64,000 nt of DNA. Source: Sambucus nigra (taxonomy: Eukaryota > Streptophyta > Magnoliopsida > Dipsacales > Adoxaceae). The notes beneath the pieces are model-generated. The model did no database searches and was not told the DNA's origin. It was given only the letters and a program-made list of their open reading frames with translations. Shown here one piece after another: positions 32,976 through 45,660 of the stretch. The translations under genes were made by a program, and so were the position numbers. Numbering within the stretch: the stretch's first letter is position 1; the number at the start of each line of letters is the position of its first letter. The stretch is from positions 496,845,760-496,909,759 of the forward strand of contig OX422210.1 of the NCBI GenBank assembly GCA_949130495.1, given 5' to 3'.

Positions 32976-35900
32976 TGTAATACCCCGTATTTTTATAGCT
33001 TTTAAATTATGGGATTTATTAAATTTAATTGAGATAAATTAATTTAATTTTAATCCGGAATGTGGTTTTCAATATTTACTAGCGTGACGAGATTTAGTAA
33101 TTATTGGAAATTTGTTATTTGTTGAATATTACTGGATGAGTATAGTAATATATGATATTTATTTTTATAAAATTGTCATGTGTGAATAAAATGACAATTG
33201 TGGAAATTTAAGTCGGGACGCGCCTGTGTCGTGTCGGGACTAAAAGTGGATTAATAAAAGTGAATATTTTATAGGTTGTTCGCATGGTCGTTTTGAGTGC
33301 GCCAACGCTTCCGAAAGGGTCGAGATAGTCAGAAAAGTGTACCCGGGGGTTTAGTTTGGGTCTCGGGGCGTTTTTAGGCCTAATTAGTACCCCGGGAGGG
33401 CGTTTTGGACATTTCGCAAATATGGGAAATTAAACCCACGAATTTTATAGGGTTATATCAGATGTAAAATGTCATCTTTTAGGGTTAACACAATCTAATA
33501 CTAATGACGGCCATTGGAGAGGAAGAGGAGAAGCTCTCCAAGGAGTTCTAGGCCAAGAACACCTCTGATTGCACCGCCGTCACCACCAACGCGTAGATCG
33601 CGCGATGGGGAACACAACCACATCAAAATCGTCCGCAAATCAGAACTGAGATTTTTCCAGGCAAGTATCTATCTTGCTTTTATCAAGTTAATGCATCCTT
33701 TTATATTAGTCTTAGGTTGATTAGATTAGTATTCTTGAAGAAAAACATAAATTGGTGACACAAATTGCATGTTATAATGTTATAGATCATATTTCTGGAA
33801 ACCCATTTCACATATAGAGGATGAGCCACAAAATTCCATGATATTAAAGATAGAAAATCTGGAAAAAGAATGAAAGAGATTAAGTTAAAAGAAAGATTAG
33901 GGTTCATAAGAATTATGTAGAATTTGCCCCTTTTAACCCATGATTCTTGAGGAAAATTCGCATGTGTTACGTAGGAAATTGTTTAAATGGGTATACAACA
34001 CTTATAGTATAATTGATGGGGAGTTTGGGACTGTAACATGATGATTTGGAGGAGTTTGGGGTGAGAATCCCGTAATTGGGTTGGCTTGAGAATCTGCATA
34101 ACTGCTTGATCGATCGATCGAACACAGAGCATCGATCGATCGAAGGTTCGATCGATCGACCCTCCTGGGGAAAACTAAATTTTTGCTCGTGTTAGCTTAA
34201 TCCGATTTTATGCGTGGTAAACCTTGGTTAGGGTTGCTTGAATATAATGGAATATAAAGAGGACCAGTAGGGTCAAGAGAAATCCCATAAAGTGGAACTT
34301 TAATGTGTGGAAGAAAAAGGTAAACGGGGAGGCTTTCAGACTTAAGAAATCATACGTGTGGTGATTAAATAATCGGAACATCTATTAAGTTGGATTAGAA
34401 GGCAAGAGAGGGCCTACTGAAATTGCACTTAGATAAAGGAAATACTTCGAGAGATGAGAAGTGAGTTAACAATGACTTAATTACGAGAATAAAGAAGAAT
34501 GAGGTCGTTATACGATATATTTGACTAAAACGTGTAATAATGGATAATGATAATTTTGGGTCATGAGAGTACCTAATTTAATCATGTGGATGTGAATACA
34601 TATTTATATATGACGGTGTGATTGTGCATATATATTATTTCTGTGTAAAAATCGTACCCGCGCTACTTGCTATCCCTAAGGTTACCGTGCTGGGACAGTC
34701 TTATCTCGATGTGACCGTTATGGGGGATATTGACTCGTACCCTAGAAGATATACATCCTTGGTACAGGCTATCGGATCGATAGTTCAGACGGTCCTAAGA
34801 GGCGTGAGGGTATGTACTCGCCTCTTAGAGACTTGGAATCTATGCTTCACCTCAATGTTGTTTGTGTTTGTGTTAATACAGTTCGAGAGTGATTCCGAAC
34901 TAGTATTTCCCTTAGTTTGTGTGATACGGGGACTTGATAGCAGAGTATGCCAGCACCATAGATTTTATGTGGGGTGCTGTTAGTATATATATAATTTATG
35001 AGTGATTGGTATATATATACTTATATATGGAAGTCTAGCACCATAGATTTTATGTGGGGTGATGTTGGTATATATATATATTATACAAGAAATAAATATA
35101 TATATATATACGTGTAACTATATGAGAACCTTCTACTGAGTAAAATAGTAGATAAGGAAAGTGAAATTTAATCAGCTTCATTATAAGCATTCAGAAACGT
35201 TATAATAATACGGAATTATTCTAAATAACGTAAGAAATATTGAAGAGTTAGATTTTCTAAATGTGAATAGCATAACCTTAATTCCACGTGTTAAAACTTA
35301 TGGAGAATAAGTTAGAGAGAGAGATGGGGTTCCTTAGTACGATAGATGTGCACACTAGATGAGAGGTGAGAATTCTCAAGAGAGGGTTGCATACTAATAT
35401 GACTGTTGCATTAGCCGGTAGCATTTTAAATACTTGCTAAACTATTTTTGAAACTACTTCACATTCGGGCTCTGACCCATTTGTTATCACCTCTTCTCTC
35501 TTGTGTATATATATATATGTATTACAGGTGCCCAGCCACAGGGGCGTCTTACTTGGAATTCTTGGGATGAAGCGCGCTGTAGCTTTTGTGGGAGTTGCAG
35601 GCCATTGATTAGACGACCTCATTATTGACTCTACTCCTAGTTCGGTTTTATCCAGCAGTGGCATGAGTCTCCCTCTTTCTATTATTTAGTTGGTATTGTC
35701 AGAGACTGTAATTCTTTTTACTTCCAGCATCTTTATTTCGGGATTTATTACTGTCAGGATGTTTTCCTTTAGTGTTTTAAATGTTGGGATTATTTATTGA
35801 TGGTTCAATTCTGGAATGTTCATTTATATTCTCATTATTAATGTGTGACTTTTAAAAATGTAAATGGTTAAAGGTTTTATAATTGGATTTAATAGAATGG

Positions 35901-36064
35901 AAATAAAGTTTGAAATGGTTTTGACACTTAGCTCAATTATTTAGGGTGTTTAAATTGGAAAAGTATTTTAACGACAGTGATGCTAAGAATGAACCAATTG
36001 TTCACCTTGATTTTAATTTAATAAAGGAGTGATCGCCCGGTCTTTAATTAGGCGGGGTGTCACA
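32976..36064 (+). repeat. 3' LTR of the inner LARD (3089 bp)
   Basis: The LTR is nearly identical to 25533-28642. Differences include scattered substitutions, a longer TA tract near 35095 and loss of about 21 bp that removed one TCGATCGATCGA unit. It ends GGCGGGGTGTCACA directly before the duplication TGAAC. Confidence 0.9.
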
Positions 36065-36069
36065 TGAAC

Positions 36070-37122
36070 CTATTGTCATTTATGCGTGAGCGTTGCAGTG
36101 GGACTAGATAGCCAAGTATTCCTAGCACTAGGGGTTTCTTAACCATGGGTGTAGTATTGATATATTCATATGTATACATAGTGTGATTATATATATGTAT
36201 ACCAAATTCCTACTCTGTGTTTCTTGTTGGCAACTTTATTAAAGTATAAACTTATTGGGCCACCAGTTGAGAATTAAGAATGCTAGGTGATTAAGTGAAG
36301 CATATTTAAACCTATTACCTAAATAATAGTAAAATAATGATCTTGGGTTATTTAAATATTGTATCCGGTATAGTGATTTTCTTACATATAGTCAGGTAGA
36401 GTGACGAGACTAGTATGGGTTGTCATACTCGCTAAGTGTGCACATTAGATAATAGGTGAGCATCTCAAGTGAGTACGCTAAGTTAACATGGATAATATAT
36501 GTGCTAATTAAATCAATTTAAGCACTTGTTATATTTAATATGTTTCCTACTCGGGCTCTGACCCGTTTTTCATCAAATCTCTTTTCTTGTTCTATTACTT
36601 TAGGTGCTTAGCCACAGGGACATTGGACATAGGAGATCTCATTCGTTTGTCGAGCTGTAGCTGCTGTGGAAGCTACAGGGTATTGCTAGTAGACATTTTC
36701 GAGTCTATTTACCCTTATTTATCAGCCGTTTATTTCAGTTGGACATGTCGTCCCTCCTTTCTTACATTCAGGGATTTATATTTGATGGATTCTATTATCC
36801 GACTTGGATTTCATGTATTCAGACTATTGTATGGGATTTTATCTTGAAATGTTCACTCCAATTCTTTTTTTTAAATTCAGTTAGTTCTTACTTTTTGCTA
36901 TTATGATGTATGGTGATGATGGTTAGATATTTACCTTTTATTGTTGAAGGTTAATAACAAGATAAAATTTTAACACCAACCTTTTTAAATATTAGGTGTT
37001 TAGTTTTTATTAAATTAAAATTTGAGTTTTCGACGATGATGTATTATCTGAACCAACTTGATATTCTGAAATTAATCAATTAAGGATTGATTACCCGGTA
37101 ATTAATTAGGCGGGGTATCACA
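36070..37122 (+). repeat. 5' LTR of the outer LARD, second segment
   Basis: The segment resumes at CTATTGTCATTTATGCG and aligns with 43165-44210. It includes a pyrimidine-rich acceptor-like site TTCTATTACTTTAG (36603) followed by GTGCTTAGCCACAGGG, and ends GGCGGGGTATCACA. Confidence 0.88.
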
Positions 37123-40100
37123 GGTGGTATCAGTGCATTAGGTTCTAGTGTCCTTTAGGGTCTGTGCGGCTTATTGTGCTTCGAGCATAGCTTTCTGTGA
37201 TATAGAGCCCTATGTTTAGGACTGTTGATTTCTTTGGGAGATTCTGTTCTCCTGCTATAACGTATATATTAGTGACTCTTATTTGTGTTCGGGTGTGATC
37301 ATGTGCCGAACAATAAAGTCTGACAGGTAAGGGTCGTTGGGAAGACGGAAGGAGGCAGAGCTCAATTGAGGTTATAGGGAATATTCAAGAAGGATGACCG
37401 TAGTTGAGGTCACCCCGATTATGGCATGGGAAGCCAAGACGGTAAAGATGACTAGGTCACAACATGTGATTTTCAATTACCGCTATAGTTGGACGTAGTG
37501 CCAAATTAGACTCAGACAACATGATTAGATTGGGAGAGAGTCAGACGAAACATTGAAGAGAACCATCAGTGTAAATTCTTGAAATACATAGATTGTAGGT
37601 GTTAGCCGACGAAGGTTAATATCCAAAGGCTTGGGCATATGGCAAAGTGTGACTAACCAAAAAATGGTGAGAGTCAGCCACCACATTTAGAAGTGGGATC
37701 TTATGTCAATGGAAGGATCTTAGGTAAAGTTTAATCGCAAGTTCCTTCGTCAGATGTTCAGTATAATAAGTGAACGTTGCTTAGAACTCATCATAAAAGG
37801 GTCGGACAGAGGTCCACTTGTGAAAATGAATTTAAATTTTTCTTAAGCGAATCTTGTATCGGAGGAAGTATATACCAATGGACAAGAGGATCTCGAGTGG
37901 TAGATCGACTGGTAAGAAAAGTTAATAACACTTGAAGAGGATTCTGTTGGACGGTTGATTCTGATAGTGATAATGTCGCGCTTTGTCCATGAAGATGTTA
38001 ACGCTTGTTTATGTGGAAAGCTCAAGGAATCGAAGAATTTAGTCAGAGAATAAGACTGGGTGAAACGGTGTTATGCAAGCACCATAAGGGGGAGATCCAT
38101 CAGGGGACCCATTTAAATGATTTGGATAGATGGATTCTTACCAAGCTATAGTGAATTCAGTAAGGGTTATTGAAGTCAGTAGCATGTTCCTTAGGGACAA
38201 CAAAGCTAAAGGAACAACAGGAGTAGCCCTCAAGATCAAAACTAACAATTCTGAGAGAAGGACAATCCTAACATGTTCAGTGTGACAGGAGATAAGTGGA
38301 TTAGGTGCTGAGGTATTTTGTGGAATAGTAAAACCACACGTGTTAAATCTTTCCCCGAAGCGAGTAAAGGGATAAGGGTATGGTGATTGTAAGGACAATG
38401 GTTAATGTAGTTTTGATTTCGTTTGGACATACGTTTTATGTCCGGGAAAGCATTTGAACAGACATGCCAATTAGCAAGGTAGAAGTATGAGTTCTATCCT
38501 CAAAGGATGAGGCATATTTTGTGTGACACGAGCGAGTCACTACGTTCTGATTATTGCGAGATTCGCGTGAGAGAAGAGTTTAGTGCGTATATCGACAATG
38601 TTATTATTATGTGTATGTCTTCCATGATATAGCGGGGTTACATATAGGGTTATCTCTAAGGTTATCCGTGGAGGAAAAATGAGTGTATTGTTAGTGGTAT
38701 ATATACTTTATTGAGATTACTCATTTTAATGTAGTATTATATGAGTATGATATTATCCTGGTTTCGGCCTTATAGTAATGGTCAGAACGATAGTGGGAAG
38801 TTATTGCAAGGCTATCGGGGTTGTTGCCCTAGTATAACATGTTTTGTGATGACAAGGCCTAACATGCGAGAGGGTCGGGCTCCCACGTGTATTATTTATT
38901 TTAGAGACTTAGTGGTCTCGAGATATTTGATACCGGTATGTGTGGGGACTTTCTTGATATGATTCGGAGTATATTGGGTATACTGTTGAACACTCAGGAC
39001 TTAGTAATATGAGAGCGCATTGTTATATCACTCCTTTAGAGACGGGGGAGTTAAGACTTGAAGTTGTATGTCGGAGGAAAGAATTTTGAGAGTCCTGATT
39101 GTATGAGTACAAGGTTTATGGAATGTGATTACCAATAATGTTCAGTGGTAGTGCCTTTGGGAAGGAAAGTTTCTCATTTAAAGGTAATTACGGAAGAAGA
39201 TATAACTGTTATGTCAAGAGACGGGAATATAGGGGTATATGTTATGGATTGAAGGCCTAATGGATTTTGACGGCCGACAATGCTAGGTAGTATTGTATAG
39301 GGGGTTCCTTGTTTGGATTTCGCTTTTTGAGATATCCCACGCATGAAACTTAGTGTAAGGTTGGAAGTAGGGAGATTTTTGGCCATTCATCCATGATTAT
39401 GATACCTCGGTTGTTATAGAAGAATAAAGATATAATTGTAAGTCGAAAGTTAAATTATGATATAAGGCCAGTGGAGACGGTTGTGCTGTGAGGATGCATT
39501 AAAAATTTTGTCTTATTACCACGAGTTGTAGGGTGGAGCAATGTTAAGGTTGATTTAAGATCTTGAATTCTGGGGTGATTGAGAATTCCAAAGTGTTATA
39601 CCCACGTCGTAAAAATAGAAGCAGTAAAGAATTGGGAGATAGGTGTAGAGAGTATGTAATGTTTAGGCCAGTATGCATGGTTTATAGGGTTTGTGGGAAC
39701 CCTGTTTAACTAATGTCAGAGTCGCCCGGGTTTAAGGAGCGTGGTAATAGATGTGTGAAATATATGCTTGTGGGGATAATATCACAAAATGGAAGTGGTG
39801 GAGTGGAGTAATCGTCGAATGAGAAGAACGATAATCCATATATATACAGGTGTGATCAGAGTAGCACGCCCGAACTTGGTTGAAAGGCTATAAGAAGACG
39901 TTTAAAAAGGGGTATCCCTTGAGAGGACTAAAATTCAACTATTATGGAAATTTAGAAGCTGAGTTCTACCCAGTCGAATGTTGAGAGAATGACTTGCACA
40001 TTAATAGAATGGTGATGTCAATAAGGTATAAAGAATCCAGATGTGCACATCGTGGCGAAAAGTGCACGGGTCCAAACTTTTAGTATACGCCGAAGAAAGA

Positions 40101-41315
40101 AGAGGAGTGCTAAGTACCACTTAATGTGAGATGCATTAAGGGGAAGTCGGTGTTGAGCGGGACATAGCGAGTAGTCTAAGCATGTACCACTTATGGATAT
40201 AATGCTATTGGAACAAGATGATGAACCAGAAAATTTGTATCAAGCCGAAGATTCCAGTAATGGAATAGGGCAATCAAGTTAGCAAAATTTCTTAGATGGA
40301 TTGCCAACTTCAGGATAAGGTCACGCGTTCCTTCGTATGTGTGGAACAAGTTGACCAAAAGAAACGATAATTGTTATTACTTCGGGTTGAGTACACTATT
40401 AGATAGTGTCTCCCGACCTTTCTTTGATAGAAGGATCACGCCGATACGTGGTCATGCCCAGTGTTGTTGTGAACTAGGATGAGATACTTGAACCCCACTT
40501 TCAATACGAGATTTCAAGAAATAGTGGGGATGACGTTTCGTTTTGAGCAGGCCGTATCACATATGGCCGAGGAGTAGGCGAATGGTGATTGACGACTAGT
40601 GGAGCGGTATGAAAGTAATTTTGGACTCATTGTGATCATTTCATTTCCAAAGTGGATATAGCTACTAACTAAGATAGATACAGTAATTGGGAGAATATAT
40701 TACCTAATGATAGAGTTGTGTGAAAGCACTCGTACCTGTTTATTATGTACAAGGTTCTTATTGAGGTTTTGTGTGGAAAGACCCTAACGATTCTTCCTCT
40801 GGATGCTTAGAGATGAACGGATAATCAGAATTTTGGATTGGTCTAAAGTTAGAGTCCGATGGATATAGTGGAATAACCATAAATTGTCTTAGAAGGCTTT
40901 TGACTGTCGTAAGGGTCACGTCGTCGGGAACTGAAATTAGAAGAATGGATAAGAGTAGTCAAATATTCATATGCTTTCTTCCGGGATGGGAGTTTTGTGT
41001 TTAGGTAAATACGGAGTTAATACGAAGCGAGGTGCGACCTCCCAATGATATTTATATAATGGGGCCAATGATATATACGCTAGTCATATTCGAATGTTGC
41101 TTGGTAGGAGCACAAGGTGAGGTGTCGTTATTGACGTGTGACCCTATAACTGATAAAGTGTCGAGAGTGTTAAACAAGCTTACTATGAAGAGGGAACTAT
41201 AGTGATCGATATGTACTGTTAAGTTGGTTTTATGTACTGAAGGATACCAATTTTTACTAGGTATGCCTTACTTTTTCGAATTTCGGGACGAAATTATGTT
41301 ATTAGGGGGGAAGTA
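37123..41315 (+). other. Non-coding interior of the outer LARD
   Basis: The primer site has decayed to TGGTATCAGTGC (37125-37136). The 3' end carries TTTCGGGACGAAATTATG and the polypurine tract AGGGGGGAAG (41304-41313). The interior is collinear with that of the inner LARD but diverged, with no coding motif in any frame. Conserved blocks are spread over the whole 4.2 kb and are not restricted to the ends. Confidence 0.82.
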
Positions 41316-44210
41316 TGTAATACGTCATATTTTTACGTATAATTATTTTATTATGTAATTATGGAAATTTGGATTAATTAATTTAAGAGAGGAAATTTAA
41401 TTTATAATTAATCCGACTTAATGGTAATATTTACTAACGTGACGAGAGTTTGTACTTATCGAAAATGATTATGTTGAAATCATGTGAGTAATAATTATGT
41501 TGAACATTACATAGTAAGTAACATAATAGACGGTTTTGGAAATAATATTATGGTCGGGAAGAGATACACGGCAGTCATGATATAATTATTTGTGACGCGC
41601 GTATGAGTCGCGTCACTGGTATGTATTTGGGTGTTAAAAAGGAAAATTCTTTTTATATAACTCGAATGACTATTTTGAGTGCGCCAGAGTGTCCGGAAGG
41701 GTCGAATAGTCAGAAAATACTACTCGGGTATTTTATTTGGAGTTCAAGGAATTTTATCCCAAAACGACGCCCCGGAGGGGTATTTTGGTCTTTTGAGATT
41801 TTTGGGTAATTAAATGGATGAAAATTGGGTTCATTAAAAGCATTGAGGGTTAGTGGTCTGTCAGTTTCACCTTACGTGAGGAAGAGAGAAAAAGAGAGAA
41901 AGAACGAAGGAAGAAGAAGACTCCATTGGAGCCTTAAGCCAAGAACTCAAGCTTTCACATCAAAAACTACACCAACATGTAGATCGTGTCAAGAGGATCA
42001 TTCCCATAGCAATTTCAGCCCAAGAATCAGAAGTTAATTCTAAGACAAGTGTTTATCTTTCTAGATTATTTAGCATATATTGTTCTTGTTAAACTCTCTT
42101 CATGATTTATATAATAAATGATGGAAATTTGGGTTTCATTAGGTTTAATCATAGAAGAACATTAGATTTTGGTGAGGGTTGCATGTAGAGGATTTACCCC
42201 ATTTGTAGAACATTAAATCTGGAGATTTTATGTACAAATCACGAATTGAATTTAATGATTTTAAATACCTAAAGTGATGGCTTCATTATATGAGGAATTC
42301 TTAGAGAGTTTTGAAATTATTGGCTTCCCTTTTGAAAAAATAAAGATTTGAAGACTAATTTGTGTTAGAAATTGACCCATAAGGATTAGGGTTAGTTTGG
42401 AAACATTTAAACTGATGTTGGACGAAATTTGTATTGAGTTTGTGGTTTGGAATGTTGAGAAAAATTGAAATTTGGAAGAACTCGGACTGATCGGAATTTT
42501 TGTTAGAAGACCTGCCCAGGTCGTTCGAACGAGACTTCTAACGACCTTTGTAACGAGTTGCTGAGTTCGTTCGAACGAGAACCCTGGCACTTCTAACGAG
42601 ATTCCAGAATGGGTTTTTAGGGTTTGTTTAGGTTGGAAACTATTCTAGGGTTGTCCAAATGAGTGTATTAACTTACGTGAGTAATGGGTGGCTTAAATCC
42701 TAAAGTGTTAGGGGATTTAGGGTGTAAAGGGTCCCCGAGGTATCTAGTTTGTGAGAAAACCCCAAGAGAGAGTGTAAGTCCTAGGAAGAATATATCTATA
42801 TGAATATCGTGGAGAGTGAGGGCGTTAACATTTCGTACGGATTATAGTATTTGGGTTATGTGAGTACCTATTAATGTATATAAGTTGTGTGTATGCTTAT
42901 TACTTGGAATATCATATGTACGACGTACCCAGGTACTGGCTATCGAATGGGGGTTAACGTGTTGTGGACGACCATATCTTGTATGCCTTTGGGGGATTTT
43001 GAGTCGTGACACTAGAGCATGGAACTTAGGTACGGGCTATCTGTGAGATCGATAGTGATGACGATTGTATGGGTGCGTAGGTATGTGCGTAGCCCATAGG
43101 CTTGAAACTATGTTCCTCTCCAATATGTGTATATGTTTCATCAGTTCTTGAGAGATTAAACCTATTGTCCTTTATGCGTGAGCGTTGCAGTGGAACTAGA
43201 TAGCCGAGTGCGCCTAGCACCAATGGTTTCTTAACCATGGGTGTAGTATTGACGTATTCGTATGTATACATAGTGTGATTATATATATGTATACCAAATT
43301 CCTACTCCGTGTTTATTGTTGGCAACTTTATTAAAGTATATACTTATTGGGCCACCAATTGAGAATTAAGAATGTTCGGTGATTAAGTGAAGCATCATTA
43401 AACCTATTCCCTAAATAATAGTAAAATAATGATTTTGGGTTATTTAAATATTGTATCCGGTATAGTGATTTTCCTATATATAGCCAGGTAGAGTGAGGAG
43501 ACTTGTATGGGTAGTCATACTCGCCAAGTGTGCACATTAGATGAGAGGTGAGCATCTCGAGTGAGTACGCTAAGTTAACATGGATAATATATGTGCTAAT
43601 TAAATCAATTTAAGAACTTGCTATATTTAAACTGTTTCCTACTCGGGCTTTGACCCATTTTTCTACAAATCTCTTTTCGTGTTTATTACTTTAGGTGCTT
43701 AGCCATAAGGATACCGAACTTAGGAGATCTCAATCATTGCCGAGCCGTAGCTGCCGTGGAAGCTACGTGATATTGCTAGTAGACGCTTCTGTGTTTATTT
43801 CCCATTATTTATCAGTCGTTTATTTCAGTTGGACATGTCGTCCCTCCTTTCTTACATTCAGGGATTTATATTTGATGGATTATATTATCCGACTTGGATT
43901 TCATGTATTCAGGCTATTGTATGGGATTTTGACTGAAAATGTCTATTCTAGTTCTTTATTTAAATTCAGTTAGTTCGTACCTTTTGCTATTGTGATGTAT
44001 GGTGATGATAGTTAGATATTTCCCTTTATTGTTGACAGTTAATAACAAGATAAAATTTTGACAGCAACCTTTTTAAATATTAGGTGGTTAGTTTTTATTA
44101 AATTAAAATTTGAGTTTTCGACGGTGATGCGTTATCTGAACCAACTTGATATTCTGAAATTAATTAATTAAGGACTGATCACCCGGTAATTAATTAGGTG
44201 GGGTGTCACA
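41316..44210 (+). repeat. 3' LTR of the outer LARD (2895 bp)
   Basis: This is the uninterrupted copy of the outer LTR. It starts TGTAATACGTCATA and ends GGTGGGGTGTCACA. It preserves the empty insertion site of the inner LARD at about 43151-43164. Two GTTCGAAC palindromes lie at 42521-42532 and 42566-42579. Divergence from the 5' LTR is visibly larger than between the inner LARD's LTRs. Confidence 0.88.
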
Positions 44211-44215
44211 GTCAT

Positions 44216-45660
44216 GAGAAACGGGAGAGAGAGAGAGAGAGAGAGAGAGAGGGATTTTAGGTTAGTGTTTTTTTTCATAAGTTTGTGTTTTTTCAATCCA
44301 AAATAAGTTATATTGCCAAAGTCACTCTTCTTTTCGCGACATAGACTTATGTTGCTGAAAGCTTGCTACCATTTGGCAGCATGTTATAATTTTGCCAAAA
44401 CTTCAAATTATTTCCCTCCCATATTTCATTCATGTCCCACTTAAAAGTTTTATTTTTGCCAACAACATTTATTCTATATTTCCAAAAGTAAAAGGTAAGG
44501 TTGTCATTTCGCAACACAAACGATATTTTGTCACAAAAAGGTTACTTTTGGCAACAAAGATTGGCTATGTCGCTAAATATAATTTCGAAAGTTACGAAAG
44601 TTGCAAAAATTGGCTATGTCCTTTGGGAACATTAATGTTGAAGATCATGTTAGAGTAAAAAATTTCATAATGAACGATCAATGAAAGAATAATGATGTTA
44701 CCGACGATTTGAACATTTTTTAAAATAAGAATGAGTAATTGTATATAACAGTGGTAAGAAGGAAAAAACATATAGATCAATTGGTGTAAGTATTCATAAC
44801 GCATCTCAAGATAACTGAGCTATAATTTGATTACCAACCCATGACCATGGGTTTTGAACATTTCAGAAAGAGAAGTTTTATAAAATATCGATAATTCAAG
44901 GACTATAGTCTAATTAGGATGTAAAATGTAGATCATATATAATTGCTATGCAAATGGATAGGGAAATTGTTTGAATAATCATTAGAAACAAAGGCAAGAT
45001 TCCAAGTAATATAAATGAAGAAAATAAACATATTTTTTTAATTATTTATTTATTTTAAATAAATTATAAATTAATATTAACATAGTAATGTGGCTCACAA
45101 ATAATTGAAATCAGTAAACCATGCCCCTTGACTTGAAATATGCACGGTCCTCAACAAAAGGCATAATGTAACAAAGTTAAGAAATGAGTTACCCTAAATG
45201 GAGCTATCCTTGATAAGTGCAATAGTGAGCCTAAAAAATATTTTTAAACCAGTGAACAATCGAGATAAAAGAATATACAAACGAATAATACAAATCGCAA
45301 TATGATGATAAAAATGGATATGTCATTACTATATGAGGGTCATAAACATATGTCAGTACAAGAATGGGATAAAGAATAACCCCATAAAGTAATACTAAAC
45401 CAACACGTCCAACATACCAGAAGCAAAGCCAACCCACCACAACTATATCATACATCAAACTATAGAGACATAAAGTTAGATCGGGGGACTACCAAAGGGT
45501 TCTGAAGCATTAGGATCATATAAAGCATAATGTCCACAAAATCATGACGGTGGCAACTAAGGGGGCTATTGCCCGACCTGAGTGGACTCATGTCGTGTCT
45601 AAAAAAATTTGCCCAAGCTCACTCAGGCCCAAGTCGGGTCTTATTATGTAATCCCAAGAC
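44216..45660. other. Spacer with (GA)n and possible DNA-transposon subterminal repeats
   Basis: A (GA)n run lies at 44225-44251. From about 44300 to 44640 short motifs recur: TTTTGCCAA-A, CGCAACA, TTGGCAACA, GTCGCTAAATAT and two copies of ATTGGCTATGTC (about 44560 and 44609). This style is common in CACTA-type transposon ends, but no CACTA terminus or inverted partner was found, so the call is tentative. From 44650 to 45660 I see nothing recognisable. Confidence 0.3.

Larger units (their letters stand above)
25533..36064 (+). mobile_element. Inner LARD-like element inserted in the outer LARD's 5' LTR
   Basis: This 10.5-kb element has LTRs at 25533-28642 and 32976-36064 (about 3.1 kb each) and a non-coding interior of 4.3 kb. 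It has a perfect target-site duplication, TGAAC (25528-25532 and 36065-36069). The two LTRs differ by scattered substitutions and a few indels, visibly fewer than in the outer element, as expected for a later insertion. Its families of LTR and interior are homologous to, but clearly distinct from, those of its host. Confidence 0.9.
23656..44210 (+). mobile_element. Outer LARD-like large-LTR element, non-coding, interrupted by a sister LARD
   Basis: The 5' LTR is 23656-25532 plus 36070-37122, the interior is 37123-41315 and the 3' LTR is 41316-44210. Without the insertion it is about 10.0 kb, with LTRs of about 2.9 kb. It is bounded by a perfect duplication, GTCAT (23651-23655 and 44211-44215). 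A tRNA-iMet primer site and a polypurine tract are present, but no gag or pol motif is recognisable in any frame of the 4.2-kb interior. Large LTRs with a non-coding interior fit the LARD class described in cereals. The pre-polypurine signature GGGACGAAATTATG points to a chromovirus ancestor. Confidence 0.87.

Noticed and set aside
34618..34983. 121-residue open frame in the inner LARD 3' LTR
   Set aside because: The 5' LTR copy of the same sequence has its frame interrupted, and no family resemblance is seen; chance frame.
44216..44660. CACTA transposon
   Set aside because: Subterminal-like motifs occur but no CACTA terminus, inverted partner or 3-bp duplication was found.
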